Positions 34,362-43,332 of a stretch of DNA of 64,000 nucleotides are shown in pieces; positions within the stretch are counted from its first letter, which is position 1; every line of letters begins with the position of its first letter. The notes under the pieces are model-generated. The model did not search any database. It was given only the letters and a program-made list of their open reading frames with translations, and was not told where the DNA came from. Origin of the DNA: Pseudomonadota bacterium. Lineage in GTDB: Bacteria; Myxococcota_A; UBA796; UBA9615. The stretch spans positions 1 through 64,000 of the forward strand of contig JAAESI010000216.1 of assembly GCA_024229515.1 (NCBI GenBank). Direction: 5' to 3'. The translations under genes and the position numbers were made by a program.

Positions 34362-37300
34362 TTACAGCGCCGTGCACTCCCAGGTGACGATCACGGACGA
34401 GGTCGCGACGTCACCGTTGCAGTCCTCGACCTCGAGTTCGACCTCCACGGTCTCGGACTGGAAGCCCGGGGCCGTGTTGGCGATGCCTCCCACCAGGGTG
34501 ATCCCAGCGACCGCCGCGTCGGCGGGAGTGATGTCCGTGGCAGGGATCAGATCCAACGCGGTCCAGCTGAAGCCGAGGTCCGCGCCGTCCGGATCGAAGG
34601 AGCCGGTTCCGTCGAGCGTCACCGCCGGCCACGCGCACGTGGGGCACGAGGTGACGTTGCCGTAGGGGTCGACCGCGCACGTGACGGTGTCGCTCACCAC
34701 GATGTCGGAGCCGGCGTCCGAGACGGCGCTGTCGTCGTCGTCCCCGCCGACGCTGTCGTCGTCGTCCCCGCCGGCCCAGAAGGGGGCTCCGACGCTGTCG
34801 TCGTCGTCCCCGCCGACGCTGTCGTCGTCGTCCCCGCCGGCGCTGTCGTCGTCGTCCCCCGCGCTGTCGTCGTCATCGCCCGCGGACACCGTGATCCAGG
34901 CTTCGGGGAAGTCGTTGGACGGGTTGCCTCCGGCGGCTACGGCGACCGTGTAGGTGTCCTGCAGCGAAGAGGCGCCGAATTCGTCCTCGACGAACAGCCC
35001 GAACTCCCAGAGGCCGGGCACGTCGGGGTAGACGCTCAGCAACTCCGGGCTGGCGTGCACGAGGTTGGCTTCGGTCAGTTCGGAGCCGACCGGCTGAGAC
35101 TCGATCGACCACCAGTACTGGACGATGTCGTCGCCGTCGGCGTCCGAGGAGGTCGATGCGTCGAGGATGACCTCCTCGCACGTGGCGCCGTAGCCGGTCT
35201 GCACGATCGAGGCGATCGGGGCCGCGTTGTCCAGGCACCAGTCGCCCGACAGCGAGTACTCCGCGGTCATGACCTCGCCCGGGGCGAGGATGATCGTCGC
35301 GAACTGCAGCGAGTTGCTGGGCGTGTCGTAGATCCAGCCGGTCTGCGGCACGCCGTCGATGGCGAGCACGATGGTGTCGACCACCGGCAACTCGGTCAGC
35401 GGCATCTCGTCGGGCGCCACCGCGGGGGTCGCCCAGGCGGCGATGTCTTCCAGGTGGGGCACCCAGTCCCCCTCGCAGATCGACAGGTCGAGCCCCCCGG
35501 TGATGCTCGTGGCGTCGACGTAGATCGATCCGCTGGAGGCGCTGCCGCCCGGCCCCGAGCAGCCCGCGAGGCCGCCCGTGATGCCCGACAAGCTCACCAT
35601 CGACGGGTCGGCCTTGAGGGCCTCGAAGTCGTTGACCCAGTCCGCGACCACGCCGCCGCTCTGCTCCTGCTCATCGCTGACGAACACGATGCGGAGGGAG
35701 GCGTCGGGGCGCAGGAAGCCGAAGTTGTTGGTGTTGACCAGCGGGGCGGTGAGCGCGTCGTAGCCGAACTGGAAGCCCATCTCGATGCCGGAGCCGTTGA
35801 TGCCGACCAGCACGTTCGAGGCGAAGGTGCCCGCGGGGTCGGGGTCCGAGGAGGTGATGATTGACGGGAAGCCCTGGAGCGAGCCGTTGTCGGTGGTCAC
35901 GACGCCGACCTGGTAGTCGACGAGGTTGGCGTCCAGTTCGGCGAACATCGCCGTCGCGTCGGTGCCGAGCGAGATCTGCTCATCGGACATCGAGCAGGAG
36001 TTGTCGACGACGAACAGGAGGTCGACGGAGCTGGCGTACGACAGCGTGTCCGTCTGCCGGGCGCCGAGGTGGGCGGAGCCGCTGACGGGCACGACGAAGT
36101 CCGGGTTGGCGGGGTCGTTGCTCTCGATGTGAAGCTCGCCCGAGGACGGGTCCACGGTCGCGGGGGCGTACAGGATCGTCACCACGGCGGTGCCGCCCGG
36201 GGTGAGCACCGTGCCGGGGGAGGGGGCGCCGGCGATGGCGATCTCCCCGGTGCCGCCGAGGTCGTCGTACCAGACCGAGCTGATGGTGATGGACGTCGAG
36301 CCGATGTTGGTGATGGTGATGTCGTCCTGCACCACGCAGCCGACGTCGAGCTCGCCGAAGTCCAGCGACGACTGGTCCAGCGACAGCCCGTTGCTGTGCA
36401 CGGTGGTCTCCGTCAGCGTGTTGCCGGTGGTCGTTCCGTCGTTGGCGGTCGCGGTCAGCACGATGGTGTCGCCGGGGGACAGCGCCGCTGCCGCGAGGGT
36501 GTCGGTGGTGCCGGACGGGGCGCCGTTGATGGTCCAGGCGTAGTCGTAGCCCTCGGCGTCGCCGTCGGCGTCGTTCCAGCCGCCGGTGTTGGCCACGTAG
36601 CTGTTGCCGAGCACGTCGAAGCCGATGCTCAGCGACGTGAACGACGGCGGCGAGTTGACGATCAGCACGGTGTTGCTGGCGACGGCGATGCCGTCGTCCT
36701 CGCCGTCGTCGGGCGTGATCTCCACGTAGACCGAGTCCCCCTTGGAGAAGACCGCGCCGTCGACGTAGGACAGCTCTTCGCCGGGCACGGAGGCGGAGTT
36801 GACGAACCACTCGTAGCTCAAGCCGACGGGGCTGCCCTCGGCGTCGAACGCACCCGAGGCGGTGGCGCTGAGCAGATCCCCTTCGGTGGCCGTGGGGCTG
36901 GGGCTGAGGATGGCCGCGACGATCACCGGGGCGGTGTTGGTGATGATCAGCGGGAGGCTCGTCAGCGGGGCGCCGAGGTCGTCCCCGTCGTCGGGCGTAG
37001 CGACGCAGTAGATCGAGTCACCGACGCCGAAGAAGGGGGCCGAGAGCGTGTCGGTGGAGGCGACGTTGCTCGCGCCGACCCACCACTGCACCTGGTAGTC
37101 CTCGCTGTCGGCGGGGTCCGGGTCGGCCCAGCCGGTGCCGATGCACTCCAGCGTGGCGCCGACGCCCGCGGGGTCGGGGCCGATGGCGGCCGAGTCGGCC
37201 GACGGGGCGGTGTTGGCGGCGAAGACGTGGTTGGACTCCACCGGGAGGCCGTCCTCGATGCCGTCGTTGGGCAGGGCTTCCACCCAGATCTCGTCGTCCT

Positions 37301-38069
37301 TGTCGAAGAACTCGGAGGTGAGCGACGGGCCGTCCTCCCCGGAGACCTCGAAGCCGTCGACGAACCAGGTGTAGAGGAGCTCGACGGGGTCGCCGTCGGC
37401 GTCTTCGGTGGTGGCGCTGACGAAGATGACCTCGATCCCCTCGGTGGGATCCTCGGGCTCGATGACCACGTCCACGACCGTGGGCACGGCGTTGGAGATG
37501 GTGACCGAGTCCTGCACCAGGGCACCGTCGACCGTGCCGTCGTTGGGACGCACGCGGATGGTCCAGGTCTCGCCGTAGTCGGTGGCCGTGGACGGGATGG
37601 TGGTCAGGCCCGCCAGCGAGGGCATCGGGCTGTCGTCGATCCGCCACTCGATGTCGACCGTCACCTCGTCGCCGTCGGCGTCGTCGGTGGTGATGGTGGC
37701 GACGAGGTCGTCCTCGGAGTTGGCCGGATCGGGGGTCAGCTGCACCGTCGCCGTGGGGGCGGCGTTGTCGGTGGTGTCGTCGTCGTCGGTGGCGTCGTCG
37801 TCGTCGGTGGCGTCGTCGTCGTCGGTGGTGTCGTCATCGTCGGTGGCGTCGTCGTCATCGCCCTGGCAGTCGGGGTGGCCGAAGCAGGTCGGGTCGTTGC
37901 AGTCGAACAGGCCGTCCAGGTCGTTGTCCGCGTCGTCGCTGCACTCACCGGGGTCGTCCCCTTCCTCCGCGGCTGGATCGTGGTCGCCGTCGCCGTCGGG
38001 GCGAGGCGTTTCGGGGCAGCCCATCAACAAGGGGAGGGCCAGCAGGAGGAAGAGCGGAAGGCGAGTCAT
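34362..38069 (-). CDS. Large surface lipoprotein with Ig-like repeats and a VWA-like domain
   Basis: A 1235-residue lipoprotein: signal peptide and lipobox LALPLLMGCPE. A MopE-like metal-binding motif follows (CSDDADNDLDGLFDCNDPTC), then a D4 linker of DDDDAT/DDDDTT units. About five Ig/PKD-like repeats come next (each opens like NAVPTVVDVVIEPEDP and ends like VWVEALPNDG), then an Ig-like segment (LDFGELDVGCVVQDDITITN). A VWA-like domain with the MIDAS motif VDNSCSM has a VVTTDNGSLQG strand. A second D4 array sits near the C-terminus, before a last beta domain. It should be tethered at the outer membrane or cell surface. The ATG at 38069 is the only start in front of the signal peptide. No paralog of this size lies nearby. 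Confidence 0.88.
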   Translation of the reverse strand: MTRLPLFLLLALPLLMGCPETPRPDGDGDHDPAAEEGDDPGECSDDADNDLDGLFDCNDPTCFGHPDCQGDDDDATDDDDTTDDDDATDDDDATDDDDTTDNAAPTATVQLTPDPANSEDDLVATITTDDADGDEVTVDIEWRIDDSPMPSLAGLTTIPSTATDYGETWTIRVRPNDGTVDGALVQDSVTISNAVPTVVDVVIEPEDPTEGIEVIFVSATTEDADGDPVELLYTWFVDGFEVSGEDGPSLTSEFFDKDDEIWVEALPNDGIEDGLPVESNHVFAANTAPSADSAAIGPDPAGVGATLECIGTGWADPDPADSEDYQVQWWVGASNVASTDTLSAPFFGVGDSIYCVATPDDGDDLGAPLTSLPLIITNTAPVIVAAILSPSPTATEGDLLSATASGAFDAEGSPVGLSYEWFVNSASVPGEELSYVDGAVFSKGDSVYVEITPDDGEDDGIAVASNTVLIVNSPPSFTSLSIGFDVLGNSYVANTGGWNDADGDAEGYDYAWTINGAPSGTTDTLAAAALSPGDTIVLTATANDGTTTGNTLTETTVHSNGLSLDQSSLDFGELDVGCVVQDDITITNIGSTSITISSVWYDDLGGTGEIAIAGAPSPGTVLTPGGTAVVTILYAPATVDPSSGELHIESNDPANPDFVVPVSGSAHLGARQTDTLSYASSVDLLFVVDNSCSMSDEQISLGTDATAMFAELDANLVDYQVGVVTTDNGSLQGFPSIITSSDPDPAGTFASNVLVGINGSGIEMGFQFGYDALTAPLVNTNNFGFLRPDASLRIVFVSDEQEQSGGVVADWVNDFEALKADPSMVSLSGITGGLAGCSGPGGSASSGSIYVDATSITGGLDLSICEGDWVPHLEDIAAWATPAVAPDEMPLTELPVVDTIVLAIDGVPQTGWIYDTPSNSLQFATIILAPGEVMTAEYSLSGDWCLDNAAPIASIVQTGYGATCEEVILDASTSSDADGDDIVQYWWSIESQPVGSELTEANLVHASPELLSVYPDVPGLWEFGLFVEDEFGASSLQDTYTVAVAAGGNPSNDFPEAWITVSAGDDDDSAGDDDDSAGGDDDDSVGGDDDDSVGAPFWAGGDDDDSVGGDDDDSAVSDAGSDIVVSDTVTCAVDPYGNVTSCPTCAWPAVTLDGTGSFDPDGADLGFSWTALDLIPATDITPADAAVAGITLVGGIANTAPGFQSETVEVELEVEDCNGDVATSSVIVTWECTAL
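34726..34885 (-). repeat. GDDDDS repeat array in the C-terminal part of the large lipoprotein
   Basis: GTCGTCGTCGTC-CCCGCC blocks (plus strand) code for about six GDDDDS units, interrupted once by a short APFWAG insert. The array separates the VWA/Ig part from the last beta domain. Confidence 0.75.
37766..37861 (-). repeat. DDDDAT/DDDDTT repeat tract near the lipidated N-terminus
   Basis: About five units of GTCGTCGTCGTC separated by GGTGGC or GGTGGT (plus strand) encode the acidic spacer after the metal-binding motif of the large lipoprotein. Confidence 0.75.
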
Positions 38070-38141
38070 TGCGTCCGAGGCAATACCAGGGGCATGCGGG
38101 GCCGTCGAGGGCGATATCATCCCGGCGATGCGGACGAGCAA

Positions 38142-39158
38142 ATGGGTGTGAACGACGAGATCTGGGAACTCGAGGTCGATCCGTTCTTCGACGGCAAGCG
38201 CGTGGACCAGTTTCTCGCCAAGAAGCTGCCGGAGATGTCCCGCAGCTACATCCAGAAGCTGGTGGACGACGGGGCGGCGACGTCCGAGGGCCAGACCCTG
38301 CGGCGGTCCGCGCGGCTGAACGCGTACGACACGGTCGAGTTCGTGGTGCCGGAGTCCAAACCGTACGAGGTGACGGCCGAGGACATCCCGTTGGACATCG
38401 CCTACCAGGACGCCGACGTGCTGCTCGTGGACAAGCCCAAGGGGATGATCGTCCACCCCACCACCAACGCCCCCGGCGGCACGCTGGTCAACGCGCTCCT
38501 GCACCACGTCGACGACCTCAGCGGCATCAACGGCGTCGAGCGTCCGGGCATCGTGCACCGCATCGACAAGGACACCACCGGGCTGCTGGTCGTCTGCAAG
38601 AACGACATCGCCCACCACCGCCTGTCGGACCAGTTCCGGGATCACTCCTGCGACCGGCTGTACGTGTCGCTGGTCTACGGCGGGGCGCTGATCCCGCGCG
38701 AGGGGACCATCACCTCGATGCTCGGCCGCGACGTCCGCGATCGCCGGCGGCAGGCCAGCCGCAAGGACGGCTCGGGCAAGGAGGCGGTGACCCACTACAA
38801 GGTGATGGAGGACTACGGCCCCATCGCGATGGTCGAGTGCGTGCTGGACACGGGGCGCACGCACCAGATTCGGGTGCACATGGCCGAGCAGGGGCACCCG
38901 CTGGTGGGCGACCCGGTCTACGGCGGCACCAAGAGCAAGTGGTTCCCCCGCCAGCCGGAGCTGCGATCGCTCGTCTCGGAGTTGCGCGGCCAGATGCTGC
39001 ACGCGGCGGTGCTGGGGTTCATCCACCCGCGCACGGACGAGTACGTGCGGTTCCGGCGGAAGCCGCACGACGAGATGATGGGCGTGATCCGGGGCCTGCG
39101 GACGTTTGCGGGCATGGACCCGGACGCCCCCGGGCCCTGGGATCGGGAGACCACCTAG
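38142..39158 (+). CDS. rluD: Large-subunit rRNA pseudouridine synthase, RluD family
   Basis: This 338-residue enzyme isomerises uridines in 23S rRNA. An N-terminal S4 domain (about 12-75: RVDQFLAKKLPEMSRSYIQKL) precedes the synthase domain. The catalytic Asp is in GIVHRIDKDTTGLLVV. The motifs LLVDKPKGMIVHP and GRTHQIRVHMAEQGHPLVGD are typical of RluA/RluD. The ATG at 38142 is used; a GTG at 38148 is an alternative. It is divergent from the big lipoprotein gene and followed after 2 bases by the DJ-1 gene. Confidence 0.92.
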   Translation: MGVNDEIWELEVDPFFDGKRVDQFLAKKLPEMSRSYIQKLVDDGAATSEGQTLRRSARLNAYDTVEFVVPESKPYEVTAEDIPLDIAYQDADVLLVDKPKGMIVHPTTNAPGGTLVNALLHHVDDLSGINGVERPGIVHRIDKDTTGLLVVCKNDIAHHRLSDQFRDHSCDRLYVSLVYGGALIPREGTITSMLGRDVRDRRRQASRKDGSGKEAVTHYKVMEDYGPIAMVECVLDTGRTHQIRVHMAEQGHPLVGDPVYGGTKSKWFPRQPELRSLVSELRGQMLHAAVLGFIHPRTDEYVRFRRKPHDEMMGVIRGLRTFAGMDPDAPGPWDRETT

Positions 39159-39160
39159 TC

Positions 39161-39874
39161 ATGGCGAGGGTGCTCCTGGCGCTGCCCGACACCGACTTCG
39201 ACCCGACCGAGGCGGCGGTGCCCTGGCGAGCGTTGATCGACGCCGGACACGAGGTCGTGTTCGCCACCCCCAGCGGCAGGCCCGGAGCGTGTGATCCGTT
39301 GATGCTGACTGGCGTGCTCTTCGGCGGGGTGAAGATCACGAAGGCCAACGCGCCGATCTACGAGGCGATGACGCAGGATGCGGCGTTTCTGGCCCCGTTG
39401 GCCTACGACGCCATCGACCCATCCGCCTACGACGGGGTGCTGCTCCCGGGAGGCCACGCGCAGGGCATGAAGCCCTACCTGGAGTCGGAGGTCCTGCAGG
39501 CCGCGGTCGCCGCGTTCTTCGCCGATGGCAAGCCCGTGGCGGCGATCTGCCACGGCACCATCGTGTTGGCGCGAACGAAGGACGCCGACGATGCCTCGGT
39601 CATTGCCGGGCGCCGCATGACGTGCCTGCCGCGGATGATGGAGTGGTCCGCCTGGATCGCGACGGTGGCGACCCGGGGGAACTACTTCCGCACCTACCCC
39701 GAGTGGGTGCAATCGGAGGTGGAACGGCTCGGTGGCACCGTCGAGACCGGCCCCCTGGTGGCGGCCTACGGCAATCCCTTCACCGTGCGCGACGGCAACC
39801 TGCTCACGGCCCGGTGGCCGGGGGACGCCAGCGGCTTCGCCGCCGAGCTCGTGGCGATGCTGGCCGAAGGCTGA
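39161..39874 (+). CDS. DJ-1/PfpI-family protein
   Basis: A 237-residue member of the DJ-1/PfpI superfamily. The nucleophile elbow is AAICHGTIVLA with Cys near residue 130, and the pattern YDGVLLPGGHAQGMKPYLES is conserved. Relatives are glyoxalase III/deglycase-like or amidotransferase-like enzymes; the exact activity cannot be read from sequence. It follows rluD by 2 bases and is probably co-transcribed with it. Confidence 0.85.
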   Translation: MARVLLALPDTDFDPTEAAVPWRALIDAGHEVVFATPSGRPGACDPLMLTGVLFGGVKITKANAPIYEAMTQDAAFLAPLAYDAIDPSAYDGVLLPGGHAQGMKPYLESEVLQAAVAAFFADGKPVAAICHGTIVLARTKDADDASVIAGRRMTCLPRMMEWSAWIATVATRGNYFRTYPEWVQSEVERLGGTVETGPLVAAYGNPFTVRDGNLLTARWPGDASGFAAELVAMLAEG

Positions 39875-39914
39875 TTCTCGGGAACCCGGGGGCCTCGCGC
39901 GGGTCCTTGGGTGC

Positions 39915-40608
39915 ATGCGTCCCCACCTGATTCGTGCCGCCAAGATCGTGCTCCCGCTGCTCGTCGGCGCCCTCCTGCTGGGGCCGACGAACACCCTCCA
40001 GCCGCTCCACGAGACCCAGCTTCCGCCCGCGCGGGCGCTGCCGGAGTCGCTCGCGCTGCCGGTCGGGGGGCCAACCCGCTGAACGCCCCCGAGGACGAGC
40101 TGGCCGCGCTCCAGGGCGGCTTCGACCTCGTCTTCGCCGGCCACTACGCCGCCGCCTGGGGCTACTTCGAGCACGTCGCCCAGAAGCTGCCGGACTCCGC
40201 CGTGGGTCCGCTGGGCGAGTGCATCACGTTCCTCGCCGCCCACTACGGGGACCGGCCCGTGGACATCGACTACGACGACGCCTTCGACCGGACCGCCCTC
40301 GCCCTGGAGGAGCTGGTGGACGACGAGGGTTGGACCCCCTGGGCGCGCACGCTGGACGCGATGCACCAGGGCATCGACGGTCTCTTCGCGAGTGCCAGGG
40401 CTGACCGCTTCTCGTCGTTGGTGTACTTCCGTGCCATCGCTGTCCTCCATCGCGACGGCGGGCCCGGGGTGTCCGGGGGGTCTACGCCGCTCGCGGATGG
40501 TCAGCGTGTGGCAAGAGCACGTACGACCTCAGCTTCGAGGAGGCCTGGGGAGCGGCGTGGTCTCGTGGGATTCGGGCGGCGATGAACCACTCGGAAAGGC
40601 CGGAGTAG
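39915..40608 (+). pseudogene. Secreted or membrane-anchored protein of unknown family, broken by two frameshifts at G6 tracts
   Basis: The three parts read in different frames. First is an ATG at 39915 with an N-terminal hydrophobic helix (LIRAAKIVLPLLVGALLLGP) ending at LALPVGG. The middle part is NPLNAPEDELAALQGGFDLVF...GHYAAAWGYFEHVAQKLPDS. The end is VYAARGWSACGKSTYDLSFEEAW...AMNHSERPE, with its stop at 40606-40608. Each junction falls exactly on a run of six Gs (40065-40070 and 40475-40480), and one extra G at each restores a single frame of about 232 residues. This could be homopolymer miscalling or real decay. The family is not recognised. Confidence 0.6.
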
Positions 40609-40632
40609 TCCGGAACGGCTGTCTCATCTGAT

Positions 40633-40713
40633 CTCACCACGGAGGACACAGAGGAGGCACGGAGGGCTTCTTTTTTGTTGTTCTCCGTGCCCCTCCGTGT
40701 CCTCCGTGGTGAG
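40633..40713. repeat. Long imperfect inverted repeat (palindromic intergenic element)
   Basis: The left arm begins CTCACCACGGAGGACACAGA and the right arm ends CTCCGTGTCCTCCGTGGTGAG. The arms are about 31 bases each with two or three differences, around a loop containing TTCTTTTTTGTTG. The sequence type CACCACGGAGGACAC-GGAG is known as a dispersed intergenic palindrome in varied bacteria. It lies between the stop of the broken gene and the converging PH-domain gene, where it could also act as a bidirectional terminator. Confidence 0.7.
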
Positions 40714-40731
40714 AAGAACAGGAGCCTCTGC

Positions 40732-41481
40732 CTACCCAGCGTGAGCCTCGCGAAGCCCCCTCGCTTCCGCCGCGATCTCCTTCAGCACGGCCAGGCTGTG
40801 CGGCCCCCAGCCTCCGCCGCGCCGCTTGTTGCGCTGCTCGACCTTCTCGTCCCCCAGGCCCGAGTCCTTGGCCTGCTTGAGCCGCACCATCATGAGTTCT
40901 TTGATCTCCTCGGCGTTGTCCACGCCCCGGAAGTACCCCATGTGCATCCCGAACTGATGCCCCTGCTGCCCCGCCGGCATGCCCCCGCCGCCGGCGGTCT
41001 GCACGAGCAGATCGGAGATCCCGAAGAACCGCTGCAGCGGCCCCTGCGAGATCGAGATGTTCTGGATGTTGGCGAACGTCAGCGTCATCTCGCGCACGTG
41101 GTAGACGCCCTCCCGGATCCGGAGACTCCGGTCGGTCACCTTGTACCAACGCATCTCGTAGTCCATCCGCAGCGTCGCGTACCCGAACAGCCCCTGCACG
41201 AGCAGGAATGCCAGCACCGCCGCCGACCCCGCTCCCATCAACAGCGCCCCCAACGGCTCGTCGGACATCACCGCCAGCATCGCGACGAGTCCGCCGATCG
41301 CCGGCAGACCCGCGAACAGGAGCAACGTGCCCTGCCGCAGCAGCCAGACGTAGAACCGGTAGCGGTAGTAGTCCTTCGAGGCGCGGAACACCTTCAGGGA
41401 GTCGCTGTCCCCCTCCGGCGCCTCGGGCTCGGGCGGAACCTTCAGCACCTTCATCACGATCCGCTTCAGCAGCTCATACAT
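40732..41481 (-). CDS. Bacterial PH-domain (bPH2, YdbS/YdbT-like) membrane protein
   Basis: A 249-residue protein with two membrane helices (about 48-68 and 80-105), followed by a bPH2 domain (MRWYKVTDRSLRIREGVYHV, MTLTFANIQNISISQGPLQR, FFGISDLLVQTAGG). A polar C-terminal tail (LGDEKVEQRNKRRGGG) lies in the cytoplasm. The ATG at 41481 overlaps the end of the upstream paralog by 8 bases. The two genes probably form a complex like YdbS/YdbT, whose function is poorly known. Confidence 0.8.
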   Translation of the reverse strand: MYELLKRIVMKVLKVPPEPEAPEGDSDSLKVFRASKDYYRYRFYVWLLRQGTLLLFAGLPAIGGLVAMLAVMSDEPLGALLMGAGSAAVLAFLLVQGLFGYATLRMDYEMRWYKVTDRSLRIREGVYHVREMTLTFANIQNISISQGPLQRFFGISDLLVQTAGGGGMPAGQQGHQFGMHMGYFRGVDNAEEIKELMMVRLKQAKDSGLGDEKVEQRNKRRGGGWGPHSLAVLKEIAAEARGLREAHAG

Positions 41482-42004
41482 GGGACTGCACCGCCTCCCG
41501 CGTCTGCCGGAGCTCGTCGCGGATCTCCTGCAGCAGCGCGATCGCTTCGGCCTCGCTCCCCGACACGTCGTCCGCGACCCCGTCCCCGTCGACGTCGTGG
41601 CCGCGCATGCGGGCGTAGAGGTAGTTCCGCACATCCTCGAACTCGTACAGCCCCTCGATCGTCATCTCCGCGCCCGCCGATCCGGACGCCGTCTGCACCT
41701 GGATGTCGGCCAGCCCGAACCACCGCTGGAGCACGCCGGAGCTGAGGTGGATGTCCTGGATCCGGGCGAACGTGAGGTTGATCTCCCGCCGGAACAGGAT
41801 CCCCCACTTCATGCTCACCCCCTCCTCGTCGAACGAGTACCGGAGCGTCTGGTACCGGAAGTACAGCAGCGGCAGCACGATCACGATGAGCGGACCCGAC
41901 AGGAACGAACGCAGGATGTAGAGCTTGAGCAGGCTCGGCGCGGGCCGTTCGATCTGGAAGATCTCGGCCTGGCTGAGCGCGGGGGAAGGGGACTCGGATT
42001 CCAT
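41474..42004 (-). CDS. Bacterial PH-domain (YdbS/YdbT-like) membrane protein
   Basis: A 176-residue partner of the next gene. One membrane segment (LRSFLSGPLIVIVLPLLYF) is followed by a bPH2-like domain (LRYSFDEEGVSMKWGILFRR, INLTFARIQDIHLSSGVLQR, WFGLADIQVQTASG). The C-terminal helix is acidic (EAEAIALLQEIRDELRQTRE). The alignment of NLTFARIQDIHLSSGVLQRWFG with the neighbour's TLTFANIQNISISQGPLQRFFG shows that the pair are paralogs. Confidence 0.8.
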   Translation of the reverse strand: MESESPSPALSQAEIFQIERPAPSLLKLYILRSFLSGPLIVIVLPLLYFRYQTLRYSFDEEGVSMKWGILFRREINLTFARIQDIHLSSGVLQRWFGLADIQVQTASGSAGAEMTIEGLYEFEDVRNYLYARMRGHDVDGDGVADDVSGSEAEAIALLQEIRDELRQTREAVQSHV

Positions 42005-42031
42005 GCCCGGCGTCTTACCACCCCAGAACGG

Positions 42032-42070
42032 CCGAAGGCCGCAGCCCCCAGCGGGGACCACGGCCTTCGG
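42032..42070 (-). terminator. Stem-loop downstream of the D4 lipoprotein gene, candidate terminator
   Basis: A perfect 10-bp stem CCGAAGGCCG / CGGCCTTCGG with a 19-base loop lies 17 bases past the lipoprotein stop. No strong U-run follows on the minus strand (CCGTTCTGG), so termination would be imperfect or Rho-assisted. Confidence 0.5.
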
Positions 42071-42087
42071 AGTTCGTTTCGTTCGGG

Positions 42088-43227
42088 CTAGCGGGTGCCG
42101 GCGCCCCACTCGGGGCAGCCGTCGCTGTAGTCGCCGTCACCGTTGGGGTCGTAGTCCGCCGCGTCCTCCGCGGTGCACTCGCCGGTGTCGACGCGGTCCA
42201 GCACGTCCGCGCAGGTCAGCTGCTCGAGCACGACGCCCGGCACCTGCACCGCGACCATGTCCGTGGCCAGCGCGTCGAGGCAGTAGGGACCCGGGAAGGG
42301 CTCGCCGCACTCCTCGCACTCGATGGCCAGCGTGTCCGCGAGGAACTCGCAGGCCGCGCCCTCGCCGCCCTCGTCCGACAGCAGGCCGTCGAGCGCGCGG
42401 GTGTCGAGGATGCCGGCGAACGTCATGCCCTGCATGTCGTCCAGGTCCGGGTGGACCACACCGTTGAGGAACACGTCCGACAGACGCGCCTCGGTGCCCT
42501 GGATGGCCAGGTTGAGGTCGGTGGGGCCGACCACGAAGCGGGGGTTGTCCCACTCGGCCGGGACGTCGTCCGCCGTGCCCAGCTCACCGTCGTCGCCGTA
42601 GGTGAAGGGGAGCGTGCCGGAGCAGGGGTCCTGCACCAGGCCGCCACCCTCTTCGAGGCCGAGGCCGCCGAGCGTGTGGAGGAGGCCCTCGGCGAAGTTG
42701 CTGCTGTCCAGCGGCATGAAGAGCAGGTGGAAGCCCTTCAGCTGCGAAGCGATGATCGAACCGACGCCCGGAGGCTCCACGAAGTTGGCCGACGCGAGGT
42801 CGATCTCGAACGTGGTGTTGATCAGGTCCTGCTCGTTGGTCAGCACGCCACCGTGCGGGCCCGTGGAGAACTCGAAGCTCAGCGGGGAGTTGGTGCTCGG
42901 AGCCCACTCGATGGTCATCGTGTAGGTCGCGTTGCTGTCCAGCGCGTTCGTGATGTCGTAGCTGAAGAGGTTGTCGTCCTGGCTCTGCGTGCCGGGGGCG
43001 CCGTCGATCGAGATCGTGACGGAGTCGGGAGCCTCGTCGAACTGCACCCAGGCGTCCGCCTCGAAGAAGAAGTCCGTGGTGTCCGGGTCCGGCGCCAGCG
43101 CCAGGATGATCGGATCGAAGGGAGCCTCGGACGCGTCATCGTCGTCGGCGTGGGAACAGGCAGTGGTGAACATCCAGGTGGCGGCAAACGGAACAGCCAC
43201 AAGCACCATCAGAGCGCGCTTCAACAT
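42088..43227 (-). CDS. Lipoprotein of a locally duplicated family (copy 1)
   Basis: A 379-residue lipoprotein with signal peptide and lipobox FTTACSHADDDDAS, so the D4 linker sits right after the Cys. Its core parallels the next gene: VEPPGVGSIIASQLKGFHLLF, PFTYGDDGELGTADDVPAEW, HPDLDDMQG and IECEECGEPFPGPYCLDA. It ends with a short calcium-like DPNGDGDYSDGCP stretch. GGAGG lies 8 bases before the ATG. The paired cysteines suggest a disulphide-bonded, exported domain. The family is not recognised and the function is unknown. Confidence 0.75.
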   Translation of the reverse strand: MLKRALMVLVAVPFAATWMFTTACSHADDDDASEAPFDPIILALAPDPDTTDFFFEADAWVQFDEAPDSVTISIDGAPGTQSQDDNLFSYDITNALDSNATYTMTIEWAPSTNSPLSFEFSTGPHGGVLTNEQDLINTTFEIDLASANFVEPPGVGSIIASQLKGFHLLFMPLDSSNFAEGLLHTLGGLGLEEGGGLVQDPCSGTLPFTYGDDGELGTADDVPAEWDNPRFVVGPTDLNLAIQGTEARLSDVFLNGVVHPDLDDMQGMTFAGILDTRALDGLLSDEGGEGAACEFLADTLAIECEECGEPFPGPYCLDALATDMVAVQVPGVVLEQLTCADVLDRVDTGECTAEDAADYDPNGDGDYSDGCPEWGAGTR

Positions 43228-43279
43228 GGGGGGTACCTCCAGGGTTCTTCTCCGGTGCCGCTGAGTACACCGAAGGCAT

Positions 43280-43310
43280 GTCGGGCGCCAGAGAATCCCT
43301 GGCGCCCGAC
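43280..43310. terminator. 12-bp perfect stem-loop between the paralogous lipoprotein genes
   Basis: GTCGGGCGCCAG and CTGGCGCCCGAC pair perfectly around a 7-base loop AGAATCC. It is located 22 bases past the stop of copy 2 and about 50 bases before the start of copy 1. A T-rich TTGTTGTG follows on the plus strand only. It is likely a terminator or processing hairpin that separates the two transcripts. Confidence 0.6.
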
Positions 43311-43332
43311 TTGTTGTGAGTTCGTGTTGTTT

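Noticed and set aside
36069-38141. Plus-strand extension of rluD through the lipoprotein gene
   Set aside because: It is Val/Gly/Arg-rich shadow sequence. The S4 domain of RluD begins right after 38142.
34362-39068. Start of the large lipoprotein upstream of 38069
   Set aside because: The region 38142-39158 encodes RluD on the other strand, and the signal peptide begins at 38069.
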